Source: Pocillopora verrucosa
Taxonomy: Eukaryota; Cnidaria; Anthozoa; Scleractinia; Pocilloporidae
Assembly: GCF_036669915.1 (NCBI RefSeq)
Contig: NC_089314.1
Coordinates: forward strand, 8,484,958-8,548,957
Length of the DNA: 64,000 bases
Direction of reading: 5' to 3'
Shown piece by piece: positions 49,518 through 62,800 of this stretch. The stretch's first letter is position 1. Every line of letters begins with the position of its first letter. The notes beneath the pieces were generated by a model. It made no database searches. It was not told where the DNA came from and saw only the letters and a list, made by a program, of their open reading frames with translations. The translations under genes and the position numbers were made by a program.

Positions 49518-52500
49518 ATATTATTATTATCATCATTCTTATTATTATTTAGAAAATTTCGGTCATTGTTATCCACGATATCTTGTTTTCTTCATCTTGG
49601 AGTGGAATATTTTAGTTATATTCTTCAATTTTGAAAACTTGTGTCTGGTTTAAATGATTGTCTCAAACTGAAATTCATTTCGCATGAGAGAGCGTGTCAA
49701 TTTTTTCAGAGACTTATGAAAAGATAACTTCCACAAAGACAAACAGAGAGTTCTTTAAAAATCAACTTATCTATATTGTTTAGGCCTTTTGAAGGCTGGC
49801 TGCCCTTTAAGGATTTGTTTGGTGCCCTTCATCTGGTGCATTGCATCTGGTGCACTGCATCAAGATGGCACACTTAGAGAAAAAATGAATTTGGAACTAT
49901 CCCACTTCTTGGGAAAGTTCCAAGGACAAAATATCCTTGAATGTTTTCATGTAAAGTGTTAACCACTTATGTGCAGTGTATTACAAACAGTACAATGTGC
50001 AAAAACAAAAAGTAACTAAACCAACCAGCTGCTTTTACGTGTACTGTGCAGGTGCATTGTACATTTTTCAACAAACCATCATTTTCCTGTGTGTTCATTA
50101 GAGGAATATCTTATTAATTTGTCTTATAAACTGTTTCCCTTGACTTGTTCCTTTATTGACTATCCAAAAGGTTGAAGATTTTTGGGGGTAAGTTGGTGTT
50201 TAGTTTGTTCACTTGACAATTTTAGACATCTTTTAAAGACATTTCAGAACTTGACATTTATCTCTCTGAAACTGGTTGTAAAAACAGCCTTAGAACTAAA
50301 CCATATGCTTTTTTCAATGGTACACACATTACACATATAAATAAATTGTGTGCATCATAGGGTAATTTGCTGTTAACAACTGAGTTGAAAACATAAATTG
50401 GCCACCATAAAGAGTTTAAAGGTTGATGTTTTGAGTGTTAGCCCTTCATCAGAGCAATTCTCTCCCACCAATGCAGCACCACAGTTTCTTTGGAAACTTA
50501 CCCCCTTTGTGTCATAGTATGATTCATCAGTTAGGATCAGGCTATAGCAATTAAGTGATCTGCTCATCTTGAAAAATTGCCTTGCTTTGCAATTTCCCAG
50601 GTCAATTGGATCATCAAGTTTATTTTCTGCAATTATTTTTCAATAATCACTCACTAACAGTTAAGGTTTGCTTTGGGAAACCATCTGCCATTTTGGATGG
50701 ACCAGTGTGGACACAATTAAATGGTTTTTGCAAAATATAAATTGCAGACAAACACCGTTTGAGGTCTGTATTGTACATTACAGACTAAGGTTTCTTTTTT
50801 TCGGCTTGAATTTATGGGTGCACAGGCTATAAATGGGAAACAACAAAGTTTGGTAACTTACAGTATGAACCAAGAATACAAGGTTAATAACATATTTATT
50901 TTATCTCTGGGTTCAAACAGATGGGAGGATTTCATTAGCAGGCTGCACAATGAAATTCAACCACTAAATTGACTAATCTAGCACGCATACAGCAGAGAGA
51001 TACAATATTGTCATTTACTACCGAAAATTTTCTTTTACCATTTTTTAAAAACTTTCCTGATCTTCTTCACCAGGGTATATAACCATATTCAAGCTGCTAG
51101 CAAATTACAGTCTGGATGTGATTATTCATTGTTTAAGGTATACAAATTGGTTGTTGCATGTCTATTCCTCTGGTTGGTCTACAGTATCATTTCTTTTGGT
51201 TGATTATTGATTTATTCATGAATATCTTTTTTAGTTTTGTTTATGTGCTACTTTCTCATTCATTTGTTGGTCTGTTTATTCATTCTCTATTCACTCAAGT
51301 TGTTCAATTTACATGATCAAATATGTCCTTACATTTAAATTGCTTCAAGCTCGACATATTTTCAAAGTAAACATTTGGTGACCTAAAATCATGAAATGAT
51401 TACAATAAATGAAAGGTGAAATTAAAAATAACCTGTAACAGGTCACAGATTATGACAGACTATTTTGTCTCTTCATTCGCATTGGATGGGTTGATTTAAC
51501 AAGTTTAAAGTTTGGGGTCTTGGCCGATAGCTGGGATAGGGATATAACCAAATCAGTAAATGTGGTTACAGTAATAAAACTTCAATCCCTGTCAACCATG
51601 TAAGGTTGTCACAAATACAGATGTAAAATGATACCATACAAGGTGTTTGTTCACCCTTCTTTCAGGATCTGAATTTCTGCAGAATTACTCTGCATGAAAG
51701 GTTTAGCTCATCAAATTTCTCCACTCTCCCTTCCCCCCTTAGGAAGGAATTGAGCCTATGTGGGAAGATGAGAGAAACAAGAAAGGAGGACGCTGGCTTG
51801 TAAACACACAGAAAAATTTTAGGCAACAGGAGCTGGACAGATTATGGCTTGAAACAGTAAGGACTGAATGAAGTATTTGATATATTTGGTTGAGTGATGG
51901 TTTGTTTTTTAGTGTTATTTATTCTCTCCAAGGAACTGTCTATGGATGTTTCCATGTCATGTGAAATAGAGTTCAAGGATATATATATATATATATATAG
52001 TTATCAGGCATAAGGTGGGTCTTTCAATGGATTAATGATACAGATAAAAGCCAGACTGGAATAGGTCAGAGGTTCAATAACCTCTGCACTTAAGTAGGGA
52101 CACACCCAACTAAAGGAATGGGGAATGGAACAATGGAAACCCACCTTCTTAACTTGGCTGTGTGTTAAAATCTCAAGCATAAGAAAGGTGCCCAATGCCA
52201 TGAAACCAACACACTCTAAATTGTATTAGGTTTCATTTCTACCTAATAACTGCATGTTGATAATAAAAAATAATCTCTAGATTTGGTTGAGAATTTAAGA
52301 TTCTCACAGGTATATTGTACATGTATTTGACAACTTTAAGGTTGACTTCTGTTTTTCTTTTTTTTTTTTTTCACAGTTAATGCTTCTCATTGGAGAGTCT
52401 TTTGGTGAATACTCTGAGAATGTATGTGGAGCTGTAGTTCAAATTCGTCAAAAGGGAGATAAACTGGCCATATGGACTGGCAATGCGTCAGATCAAGATG

Positions 52501-53743
52501 CCAACTTAAGTATAGGGTAGGTGTATTAGTTACATGCTTATGTGTGTTTCATTATAACCCTTGCTATTTTTAGAATTTAGATATTTTATTCCCTCGTTGT
52601 GGTGATGAAATATATTATTATGTCTTTGATAGAGCACTCTTGTGCTTATCTTTTAACTTTCTTCATCTGTAGCCTCATGGAACTACAGTCTGTGGTGGTT
52701 GATATTATTTTGCTGAATTAATTGTCCCATCTAGTAAAAGAGCCACAAAATATAATGTATTAGGCCTTTTTAACAGCCCAGAGACATGTACATGTTGTCT
52801 AACCAAAATTGTTCCTCTTCCAGTGGGAACCTTTTAAATTCAATGGTAACTATGAAAAAGGAATCACAGATGCTAGGTTTTTTTTAATTTTTTTGTTGTG
52901 TTTTGTTAGTTTTTTTCCTGTGGTTCCCTTTTTGATGTTCATAGATTGTTGAAAGGTTACCTTGTTGTTGTGTTCTTTTTTTGGTTTGTAATTAATTAAT
53001 TGCCAGGGAAGCTTTAAAGAGTTTGTGCATCAAGTGAATAGCTGTTGGTTTTTTTGTTTGCTTGTTTGTTTGTTTGTTTTATTTTTTTTCTCCTTCAAGG
53101 GAGTCCCAATAAACATTGTTTCTTTTCTTTATCAGACGTAAATTTAAAGAGCGTCTCAGTCTTCCTGCCAAGCTAGTTATAGGTTATCAGGTAAGAAAAC
53201 TATATATGGTCTTCAATTTGTGCCTTAAAGGTATGTAGGTCTGATAATCACTTAGGGCAAAGGGTGAGAGGGAAGAAACTTGGCTTGGAAAGGGTCAAAA
53301 CAGGTTGGATTTTTCTCAAGATTTGCAGTCAGTTTTGCAAGAGAAGGATGTTGCATATTGCCCAAAAGGAAATGGTTTACAGTTGATCAAAACACCATTA
53401 TTGAAGTAATGCTATAACTATAACTATAACCCTGCAAAGATAGCCAGCTCTTACTTACAACCCTCACCCCCACCCCCTCTTCCTGAAGAGATTCTTGATA
53501 ACTGGACTTGAAAGATGGGCAGAAATGAAGCCTAGCTACTAGCTAGCTCTTGTTTGTTTTTTCTATTTGTTTTTTTTATTTTATATTATTTTTGTATTTT
53601 TTTGGAAAACAAAAAAAGACTATTTGAAAGCCTCTCACAAATGAATATACTATAATTTGTAAACTTTGATTTAATTTTTTTAGGCTCATGAGGATACTAT
53701 GACCAAGACAGGATCAGTTACAAAATCAATGTTCACATTATGA
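46760..53743 (+). CDS. EIF4E: Eukaryotic translation initiation factor 4E
   Basis: The cap-binding subunit of eIF4F, which binds the m7G cap of mRNA in the cytoplasm and hands it to eIF4G. Coding exons: 46760-46816, 48269-48430, 50171-50187, 51074-51137, 51743-51856, 52377-52516, 53136-53190 and 53684-53743. All phases fit, giving 222 residues against about 217 in vertebrates. The diagnostic core is present: HPLQNKWALWFFKND, cap-stacking Trp in KSWQ (residue 61), VEDFW with the eIF4G/4E-BP contact Trp (78), GIEPMWEDE with Trp107 and Glu108, and RQKGDKLAIW with Arg162, Lys167 and Trp171. The C-terminus TKTGSVTKS keeps a Ser at the usual Mnk phosphorylation position. This points to a canonical class I eIF4E. 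The 17-nt third exon is unusually short. Intron 2 contains an antisense retroelement fragment. Confidence 0.95.
48085..48149. repeat. 65-bp direct repeat, copy 1
   Basis: Identical over 65 bp to 48437-48501. It lies in eIF4E intron 2, upstream of the intron/exon 2 acceptor; the second copy starts 7 bp after exon 2's end. Confidence 0.9.
48437..48501. repeat. 65-bp direct repeat, copy 2
   Basis: Second, identical copy of 48085-48149. The pair brackets exon 2 of eIF4E. Confidence 0.9.
48555..49530 (-). mobile_element. Decayed retroelement ORF fragment, antisense in eIF4E intron 2
   Basis: Minus-strand frames at 49279-49007, 49073-48855 and 48937-48683 overlap in different frames and read as one broken protein. 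The middle one has TDRTITAKRPDIIVKDS and ends IEIQRMW. I recall this pattern (W..QTD, then RRPDI, then RMW) from the C-terminal part of invertebrate retroelement polyproteins. Upstream a Cys-containing stretch is also broken by frameshifts. ATT/AT-rich microsatellites (about 48562-48594 and 49475-49520) lie at both sides. The family assignment is from memory and uncertain. Confidence 0.45.
50171..50187 (+). CDS. EIF4E: 17-nt microexon of eIF4E
   Basis: It encodes VEDFW plus two bases of the next codon, between acceptor 'tatccaaaag' and donor 'gtaagt'. The frame joins exon 2 (ending FDT) and exon 4 (YNHIQ) to give the conserved FDTVEDFWGVYNHIQ. Without it the eIF4G-contact Trp is lost and the frame shifts. 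Confidence 0.85.
50358..50508. mobile_element. Second member of the 20134-20372 repeat family
   Basis: Same order of words as the iGluR-B intron copy: 'gttaacaactg(a/g)gttgaaaac', 'ggccaccataaag', 'gtgttagcccttcatcagagc', 'ctctcccacc' and 'gcaccacagtttcttt(g/a)gaaacttaccc'. It has only one arm, not the inverted pair. Confidence 0.8.
51979..52000. repeat. (AT)n microsatellite
   Basis: An uninterrupted TA dinucleotide run of about 20 bp in eIF4E intron 5. Confidence 0.85.
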
Positions 53744-56700
53744 TTATTAAAGAACTGCTTATAGACAATGTCAGAATAATTATCTGATGTTTTAAGAAAA
53801 CTTTAGGATTTATTCTATTTAAGAGAGCTTGTAGGCTGTCAGAGCCAGATTCCCTGCTCATGAACACAAGTTTTACCTTCTGACTGTTGTGTGAAGGGAA
53901 AACACCAGACAATGTATGCAGCATAATTTAATGAAACAATGACTCCTTGGCCATGTGGTGTGACTTAGCTGAATTTTGCATTTTAAAGATGAACGAATTC
54001 ATAGATCAGGAGGATACAAAGGAGATCTAAGGTTAACCAGCTCATTTTACTATAATCAGTGTCCTTTCTCCATACAACAGTCAGATATAAGTTGTGAAGA
54101 CTTAAGCTCTTAAGCTCTTAAAGGCTCATGATGTGAGAGATAAAAATGAGGTTTGTTATCGTACAGTGTATACTGTACAGTTTCTAAGAAGTTATGATTA
54201 TGTGCAGACACAAAAGGATCAAGTTTTGTGTCTCATTTTGTGCATTCATGGTCCTCATTTGTGCTGTCACTAACTCCCTGATTTTATGAAATCTACATGA
54301 TTGTATGTGCAGTTCTTTGGCAATTTGTACTCAAAGATGTTCTTGAGTTTACAAAATGCCAGTGGACTGGTATCTTCATTTGCTAGTAAATGCAGCTTCT
54401 TTGCATGTACACTATCTTAATTTATCACAAGTCTAACAATGTTTAGTGGTTCATGTTGTATCATGTATTGTAGTTGGTAGTTACAGTCAACAAAATGCGC
54501 AAAAGTGCTTGTCAGCTTCTGATTTATTCCCTATAATTATTATGCAGCTTAAGGGTGGTACTTTTTTAATTTACATGCATTTCTCTCAAATGAGAAGAAA
54601 AAATAAGTAATTCTTTGGCCTCGTATTAGAATTTAAACATGAAGAGTGTTCTGTTACACTGTAATGACTGCCATAGAACGTAATATTTGAACACGCGAGT
54701 TTTATTTTCCATTGGCAAGCTTTGATTAGATTAGGTCTTCATGTACTATTTCAAGTTGTGATTACATAATAGTGATATTTCAGAAAATATACAGGCCTTG
54801 TTCTACAGGACTTCCGCCATCTGTGCCCTAGTAATTTGAGTACTTGAACCAAAGTTTACTTCCATGGGACAACCCTTCCTCAGTTATAATATTCATTTAC
54901 CAATAGAGCGGTTGGTTTGGATATTATTTGGGAACCTTACTGTGCCCTTGGAAACAAACTTAACTGCTGTGTTTTCATGTTTATATTTTTGGAGCATTCA
55001 TAATAAGAGATTTTCTTTTCAAGCCTGTAGTTTACAGGAGAACAAAGGTGAAGCAGACTTATTTAAACCTCAGAAGTGATTTGAAATTAAATTTCCTTTC
55101 ATTAAATGGAACTGTGTGATCTAACTGTGACCAAGCCTCAGTTGAAGAGGGTAGGTTACTTAGCACTTAACTCCCAAGATTGTTCAGAGTACTAGTTCAA
55201 ACTATTTTACAAAGATAGCCCTATCATTAAATTATGTATAATCACTTGCATGTATGTATCACTTTGAGTACTGCGTATGAAAAAGTTTATTATTCTGTAC
55301 TTCCTAGGATAGAATGTAATCGTTGCATGCAAATGATTTGTATCAACTTAGATTTAAAAGTAACTAATTGTTTTATTGAGTCATTATGTGTAAAATTATT
55401 TTGAAAAATTAACACAAGACTTAAATTTCAAAACACGTTTGCTTGATTCTCTGAGAAGTCTTCACCAGTCAGTGTTTTGTTTTCTCAAAAGGCATGTAAT
55501 TAGCTTTGTTATTGAAATAAGGCATCTTGGTCATAGTATTTGCTATTAAAATTTTTAAATGGCTCTTGTTAGTGAGGACAGCATTAAGTTTCTTCATTTC
55601 CTTCGCGAGCTGGTTGTCCCATAAGGCGTTGATCCCACTTTATTGCTAGGTCGTTCCAGTCACCCTAGTTTTTCAGACGTTGGGATGATCCTGTTCTCCT
55701 TTGCAGCTGTTGTTCAGTAAAAAGGCGCTCGAAACGAGGTTAAAATTAATAATAGCAATAATGACTCCTAAAGAATTGGCGCGCTGCTGTGTAAAATAAG
55801 CCAATTTACGCATTCTCTACATCTCTACACTGTGGACGATCGTGGTCGCTCGGTCGTTGGTGACTCTCTCTATTGGATTTAATTCAATCCTCCCGAATGC
55901 AGGGGCATTATTTTGGACTACTAGGGGTGACCAGGACGGTCGTATAAGGAACAGGGTGTAGCATTTCTCTTAAATCTTCATCCTTTCGCGCCTACGAGCG
56001 ATCTGTACTGAGTTAGAAGACAAGTGAAATATGCTGCAGTAGATCGTTATTCGGTGTTTATTAACATCTTTAGTCCTCAAAGGGAACTTGTGTAGAATTA
56101 CATAGTAATGAGAAGAGCAATACTTATCGCCAGATTGCACTTGAATTGATAAATTAATTGATAGATTTTTAACTACCAGTGAAGTCTTGTTACTAAGGCC
56201 ACATCTATGTAAACTTCTCATCTCAATGCTCAAACTCGTCTAAGGATTATCACTTATTCAGAATCACCCAAACAATAATCCCCGATCAATCCTACAGGGA
56301 TGTATAAACAGTCTCTTGTTTACAGTTAATGCAAATAATTTTGTTTTAGTGCAATAAACAGGCGAATCTAAGAAGTTTAATTTTTGCCGTTTACCGTAAA
56401 TTTTATGCTTAACTTCAATATCATGGGAGCCTTAACTAATTTTCACCATCTACAAAAAGGGCAATTTCTTTGTAAGTCCCTTTAGTTCGTTAATGAAACG
56501 AATAAAAGTGCAATCTTCTACCAAACGTTTTTACAAAATTATCTAGTATTGAGGGTATACTTGTTGCTCTTATGGATGGTACACAAAGTCGTAGGTTTTG
56601 TTCTGAAAAAAAAACAGAATAATATATTTGTTAAAATATATAAGGCATGCTATCTGGGTAAACTAGATCAGTCTTTTTATGCACATTTTTTTATCAAATG

Positions 56701-56826
56701 ATTTATTTTTGGGTATGATAAGGTACAAAGACTCAATAACTGAAAATAAATTTTAGCAATTACAGGAGACACAACGTCAACGCCGAAGATAACAACGTTT
56801 CTTGGCTTAGAATTTCGTATTAGTTC
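53744..56826. other. eIF4E 3' region and spacer
   Basis: This probably contains a long AT-rich 3' UTR of eIF4E at its left end, then spacer before the 3' end of the minus-strand GPCR gene. The open frames at 54864-55079 and 55970-56233 have no recognisable domain and are taken as chance. Confidence 0.45.
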
Positions 56827-59800
56827 TTAACTGCTCTCTCTTTGCATGTTTGACTGTTTGCTGCTGTTTTGTATCGTTGGGACAACTGCCATTAATAAGT
56901 TTAACGCTTCAGTCCCTAACATCAATACGCAAATTCTCCATACTGTTTCTTCTACATTTCCCGTACTACATGACAAGGCCCTCGTTTTCCGGAAAACTTG
57001 TTTCACTCTTATAATTTCCTTCATTCTCACAGTCTTAATGTGTGATTCAAGGATGACGCTGTAAGGAGAAACCAGCTGCTGTTTACTCTTAGAAATTACA
57101 ATTATGCACAGGAAGATCCCTGTATAACCATGCCTTTAGAGGGAGGTCTTTACTGAAGAAGTGAAAAACGCTTCGTTTTATGTTCGTTTGTTTTGTTGTC
57201 GTTTCTGAATATCTGATTATTACCTTTTCTTTCTCTTCCTCGTCCTTTTTATCTTTTCGATAGTCCCACATCTGCAAATAAAACATTGAAATTAAAGTTT
57301 AATTTCATTTCTTGGACTGGCCTGCTCTGGGCGTTATGCAAGTACGACTGTGCAAAATCCTTACAAAATCGTGAACAGCGCGACAGTAACGGCAGAGTGA
57401 AAATAGCCGACAGGTTGGGTCGCGTTGCGTCGCGTCGCGTCGCGTCGCGTAGAGGACGCCGTTAATTACGCTACAAGAACCCAAGTCTCCCTCATTTTAA
57501 CCCTCCTCCTTTACTGTGGCGCGCTTTACCCTCGCGTTTCGTTTAACTGGACGTTTGGAAAAGCCTACTCTCCGACAATATTGATGATACCAACTAGTCT
57601 CGTACCGAAACCTTTTATGGCCAAGTGGTACATTGGTTAAAGTTACACGGTAGGATCTGGACACGAGATCAGACACTAACGTGACAGCTTAAAAAAGGAC
57701 GTGCCTCTCCCTCTCTACTTTCGAAAGGAAGAGAAGTCCACACGCTACCTTTGTTTTCCCACCTGATGAACTCATTGATATCCGGAAAAAAAATTAAATT
57801 AATCCTCCCGGCTCATTTCTGTTTCATTTTAAATTTTGCGTCACTAAGTCATTTTTGCGTCATTTGGAACAGATCATTCCCTGATGCAGAGAGACCAGTT
57901 AACCGAATAACCTTAACTATCTTCAAAGTATGATAAATGACACTTACCTCTTGGTTGCGGACACAGTAAAAAAGCAGAACCAGTAGACCCTGCAAAGAAA
58001 ACAAAATACATATCAGCTGGAAGTATTGTAGTGGAAAACAGATTTTTCTTGTGTTTAATAACCTTATAACCGGCAGGAGCACTGTATTTCAACGTCGATC
58101 GGTAATTAAATTGAAATGTTTGCAATGATGAAGCTTTCAGTCTTCGTAAAAAAGGGGATAACACAGAATTCAGTGATATCTGATGTCTAACTGTGCTACC
58201 ATCTATTCAGCCAACCAATTCACCTTGATTCGATACCTATATCACTATGGTTACTTAATGTTTATTTTGTTGTCTCAAAACTAAAGAAAACCTGTAGGCG
58301 AGTATGTGCGAAAAGTGAATCCTAGAGTACGTCTCATATCGGGGTTTAAAGGGAGACCCCTTCATACAGATGTATAACCGTTAAACCTTTAAATCTCAAG
58401 AGTGACCAAAACAGAGTTTCTCTTTATAGTATTAATACAATATCAAGCAGACTAACTATGAATAAATAAAAATTTTAAATAGGGGATTATTGGTTGATCC
58501 AATACCAAATTCTCTGAAATTACATCATGGGAATTGCAGAGCAGACAGTTAGGAGATCTTGGTAATGAAATGGTCAATGAGAGACGAGATTAACCCTTTA
58601 CCTCCCACGATTGACCAAGACAGAATTTCTCCTTACAATATCAATGCAATGTCAAGCAGACAAGTCATGAGAATAAAGGAAAATATCAGTAAGGGAATTA
58701 TAAGTTGATCCAATACCAAATTCTCCAAACTAACACCACAAGAACTGTATGAGAGACAGTAAGGAGAATTACTAATGAGATCCTGGGAGATAAAGGGTCA
58801 AGACGATTATCCATTGCTTGGTCTCTAACCTGGAATGTGTAGAAGACAATGAAGACGTAGTGGAAGATCTTTCTGTCCGTGTTGTTCATAGCCAAGACAC
58901 CAAAAAGCCACGTCATCACAATCACCACCATTAACACTAAAGATGTCAACATCCGATTCCTGCATCACGTTTGACGATAATTAGTTCTTAAAAACGTACT
59001 AAATGTTACCCTGGTTGCTCCCATAAGACCGGAAAAAAAGATACACGATAAATATCTTCGTCATAATACCTGGCCCTTTCAATTTTGATGTCATCCGGAT
59101 CACCTTCCCAGCAAGCAATCTCCTTCGCGATGAACGCACGGGCGGCGAGATTCAGCTTAAAAAAAAATCATCGAGAGGGAGTTTATTATAATAAGTCTTA
59201 CGAGATCACGATAAGTCAATGAGTCGGCTAATTATTATGATTTTTACTAAAGCTACCAATTTACTCCGATAGGATTAAACCTTGCAGTGATTTATAGATT
59301 ATCCAATTTAAATTATCATCAGCAGCAGCATAATCATAAAATTCAAAATCATATCATGCAAGCAGGTCCGGCCTCACTATCAGGGACTAAGTGCGAGCGT
59401 TCCTTTGCCCTTGAGAAATTATGACGCTTTGTGCAACGCGAACCGGCGAGAGGTCTGGAAAAGGTCCGGCACTAATAATAATAAGTACCAGACCCCTGGT
59501 AGACCTCGTCCGACTGGTCTGAAATCTTCCCGAAGGCCGAGAAACGCTCATCCTATCGCGCTAATGATGATGGCCTGCAGGCTCTCAAACTCACCACAAC
59601 GAGAACCAAAACTTGTGTTCCAAAGAACCAGGCCTCACCTCCGCGAATTGACATCCAACAACTACGAAGGATGAAATAAAGATAAGGCATTATAATCACA
59701 CCCGAATCTTTCAACTGCTTCCTGTAAATGAAGGGATGCACACGAAGCACCTTTCCTCTTTCGTACCTCCATCCCATGATAGTTTCAAAAAGAAAGAAAA

Positions 59801-62800
59801 CGACAGACAGTGCAGCACATTATAACGTTCGACAAATTTCTTCGCTGCTTACGTTTTTCTCGTCATAAAAATTGATGGTTATTGCGTTCCTAATCGTGAA
59901 CATTTACACTATTGTCGTTCGAAATTGCGATAAGCGTGATGCTAGATCCGTAAATTATGATTGTCATTCTCATTATGTCTAATTTGAAAATTCCTACAAA
60001 TTATCGATTAGCAAGAAAACTATTGAACAAAACTTACAATTCACTCCTTCCGGGATCACCAAAGTGAGGGTACGCGAAGTCCGCCAATGCGCTAGCGAAA
60101 GCTACAGGCACTCCTGAAAGTACAAGGATTTTGAAAGCAAACTGTGTTTTTAAGATCACCCACGCCAACCAATGCTGATAGCCTATGACTTTATTCTCTC
60201 AAAAGATATCCTATGAAAACATTTGGGCTTTTAAAGTAGGATTTCAATTTCTGTTGATTTAAAGATACTGAATTCGTCAAAGTTCTGGTGTAATGTTTTC
60301 CCAATAATTACTTTTAAAAAGCCTTTATCCGCCAATTAATAAACGATGAAAGTCAGATAACAATTCAATATGTTATTCGGAGTATTAATTTTGTTATAAT
60401 TTCATCCAAGTTAAAAGCACTATTCACAGGGTTAAAAAAAAAAAGATTAAGGATTTGGTATCATTCCTAAAGAACCGTATAATGAACTTTCTCAGTCAAA
60501 AGGCCGAAGAAAACTTTTACAACTTACCCCACCCCACAGCGAAATAAAACACGATGGGTACAGTGTTTTTCTCGTTGAACAGTGGCTTGAGCGTGGAGTA
60601 ATAGTGCACTGCTTCCATTAGCAACCACGTTAGAGCTGCCAGCTCAAAAAAGTGCACGAAAGGATTGACCACATCACATGTTTTGGGTTTGGCGAAATAC
60701 TACGACGAGAGATGCAATGGGATTATTACTGAGATTATTTCAACAAAATATTTCTCAGAATGGGAAGAAATGTTAGAACGACAGGCTTTTTAGTACAATG
60801 ATAGGTAAAAGTGACTCAATCGGACTAATCATTATTTACCGACGCAGGGTATGGGGTTGATGGGGGTGGTGGTTCGGATAGTTTTCAGAGGAAACGGAGG
60901 GGGGATCAGTCGTCGCCAACAGAGTCTAAAGAGAGGAGTATAGGACACTGATTGCCGACCAACCGCCACCTAGGGGAAATCACAATAACATTGCAGAACC
61001 TTAGGATGGGATCATATAAATTTCATCGTGACACAAACAAAATCCATCAACCCCTTCCCCCCCTCCCCCCCCCCCCCTTCAAGGAAATAAGTAATGACCG
61101 TTCTCTTAACGTGGATGAGATCTCATTCAAATTGTTCTCACCGAATTATCGCCGGTAGATAAACCAATGAAGAAAACCAGCTGACTGAGCAGAAGTGATA
61201 CATCAACGTTAAGAGCAATCCGCATGTTGTCCCTCTGATGATAGCTGAAGGAAAGAATTGCGTATCCACTGATCAGCAAGGCAATGTAAAAATGAAAACT
61301 CTGTCTACTTTATACACATTTTTATTTTTCTTTCTTTGATTTGGCTTTTTGTCGCCATGACTCAGTTCGGAATCGTTAGCTTACCTGATATCATCAGCAA
61401 ATTAAAAGGTTATTTCACTAAATTATGAGCAGGTCTCTCTACGAGACAAATCCAAAATTCTAAAGTGATAATTTTATTTTCAGTCCATTTGGGCTAGCTA
61501 AAGCTGCAATGCGGAATGTACTTGAATTTAAGGCCTATATCGGTTTCCATTCTCATCATCGTAGGTTTTCCACCAGAAAAATGCGCACTGCATTTATTAA
61601 AACGGGCTGTCAATTAAGAGAAGAAATGAAACTCATTTTTGTCATCGGTATGTTCTTTATTAGCTCTTCTCTCTAATGTGCATTCGGGCCCTTTTTCTTG
61701 CGATCATGGTATCATGAAACCTTAAAACCAGCTTGAAGATAGATCTCAAAAAGCAGTGTCACGAAATGTTCTTACGTGAGAACAATGGCGACGGCAGCAC
61801 AGATCAGCAGAGCAAGCAATGAGAATGATCCCAGTACAGTAGCCACAGTAACAACCATTTTGCGATCCGCGTCATCCACCTGAAACGATAAGTACATGCG
61901 CCGAAAAATTACTTCAAAGCTATAAGCATAACTTTCAAATTATTACTACTCACCTGTGAACAAGAGAGTACTCTCTTGCGGTGAAAAATGACGGTATTTG
62001 ACAGCTTAAAAGGAGAATTAAAACTTGGTCTATTCATGATTAATAACCAATTTTTTCCTTTCGAACAGCTGTTCGACTTTGATAGCGGCAAGGAAGTAAG
62101 GGTGTAAGAGCGATATCATATCAAAGTATGCACACACGTGTAAGGAATATTATAGGGCTTTATCATGATGTGATGAGACTCTCCTACCTTCTCCTTTACG
62201 CTCATTATCAGTGCAAATGTTGAAAAATGCGTGCATTCACAGACTGTCTCTGATTTTCCGGTTTTTCCAACTTTGCAACCATCATTGGACCACGCCTCGA
62301 GGCTAAAAAAGGGAAGATGAAACAACATTAAAGGAAATAAACCAGGACTTCGATTTACCTCTAATGACAAGTTATGGAGAAAAAAAATAGACGTTTCTGC
62401 AGCGCACACGTACAATCATCTTTCATGGTGGCAAAGGAAAATTACATTGAACCACTACATCTCGGGAATCTTTTAAAATTCTTTCCTAGCCTTCCTCATT
62501 AGCTAAATACCATGCCTCCGATAGGATCACCTTCCTCACTAGGTAGATCATATACCTTCTATCAATAGGATCATCAAACTTGCCTGATCACCTTTTTCGA
62601 GCTGTCGTATATTAGCATATGAGATTTTACGTTGTAAAAAGCTATTAGCGACCTATACATTTCTCTTACTTTCCATCCCAGAAAACACATCTTGGATCAA
62701 AATGATCTTCAGTGGTCTGTAGGAAAAAAAGATTCATGTCTAGTTTCATGAAAAAAGAAGTTGGTCTTAACTAGTTATTCATTTATCACCTGATTTACTT

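Noticed and set aside
54864..55079. Open frame downstream of eIF4E
   Set aside because: Lies in probable 3' UTR or spacer and shows no domain.
57615..57700. Possible tRNA gene: 'tggccaagtggt' looks like an A box
   Set aside because: There is no matching B box at the right spacing and no acceptor stem; it is at most an old tRNA-related relic.
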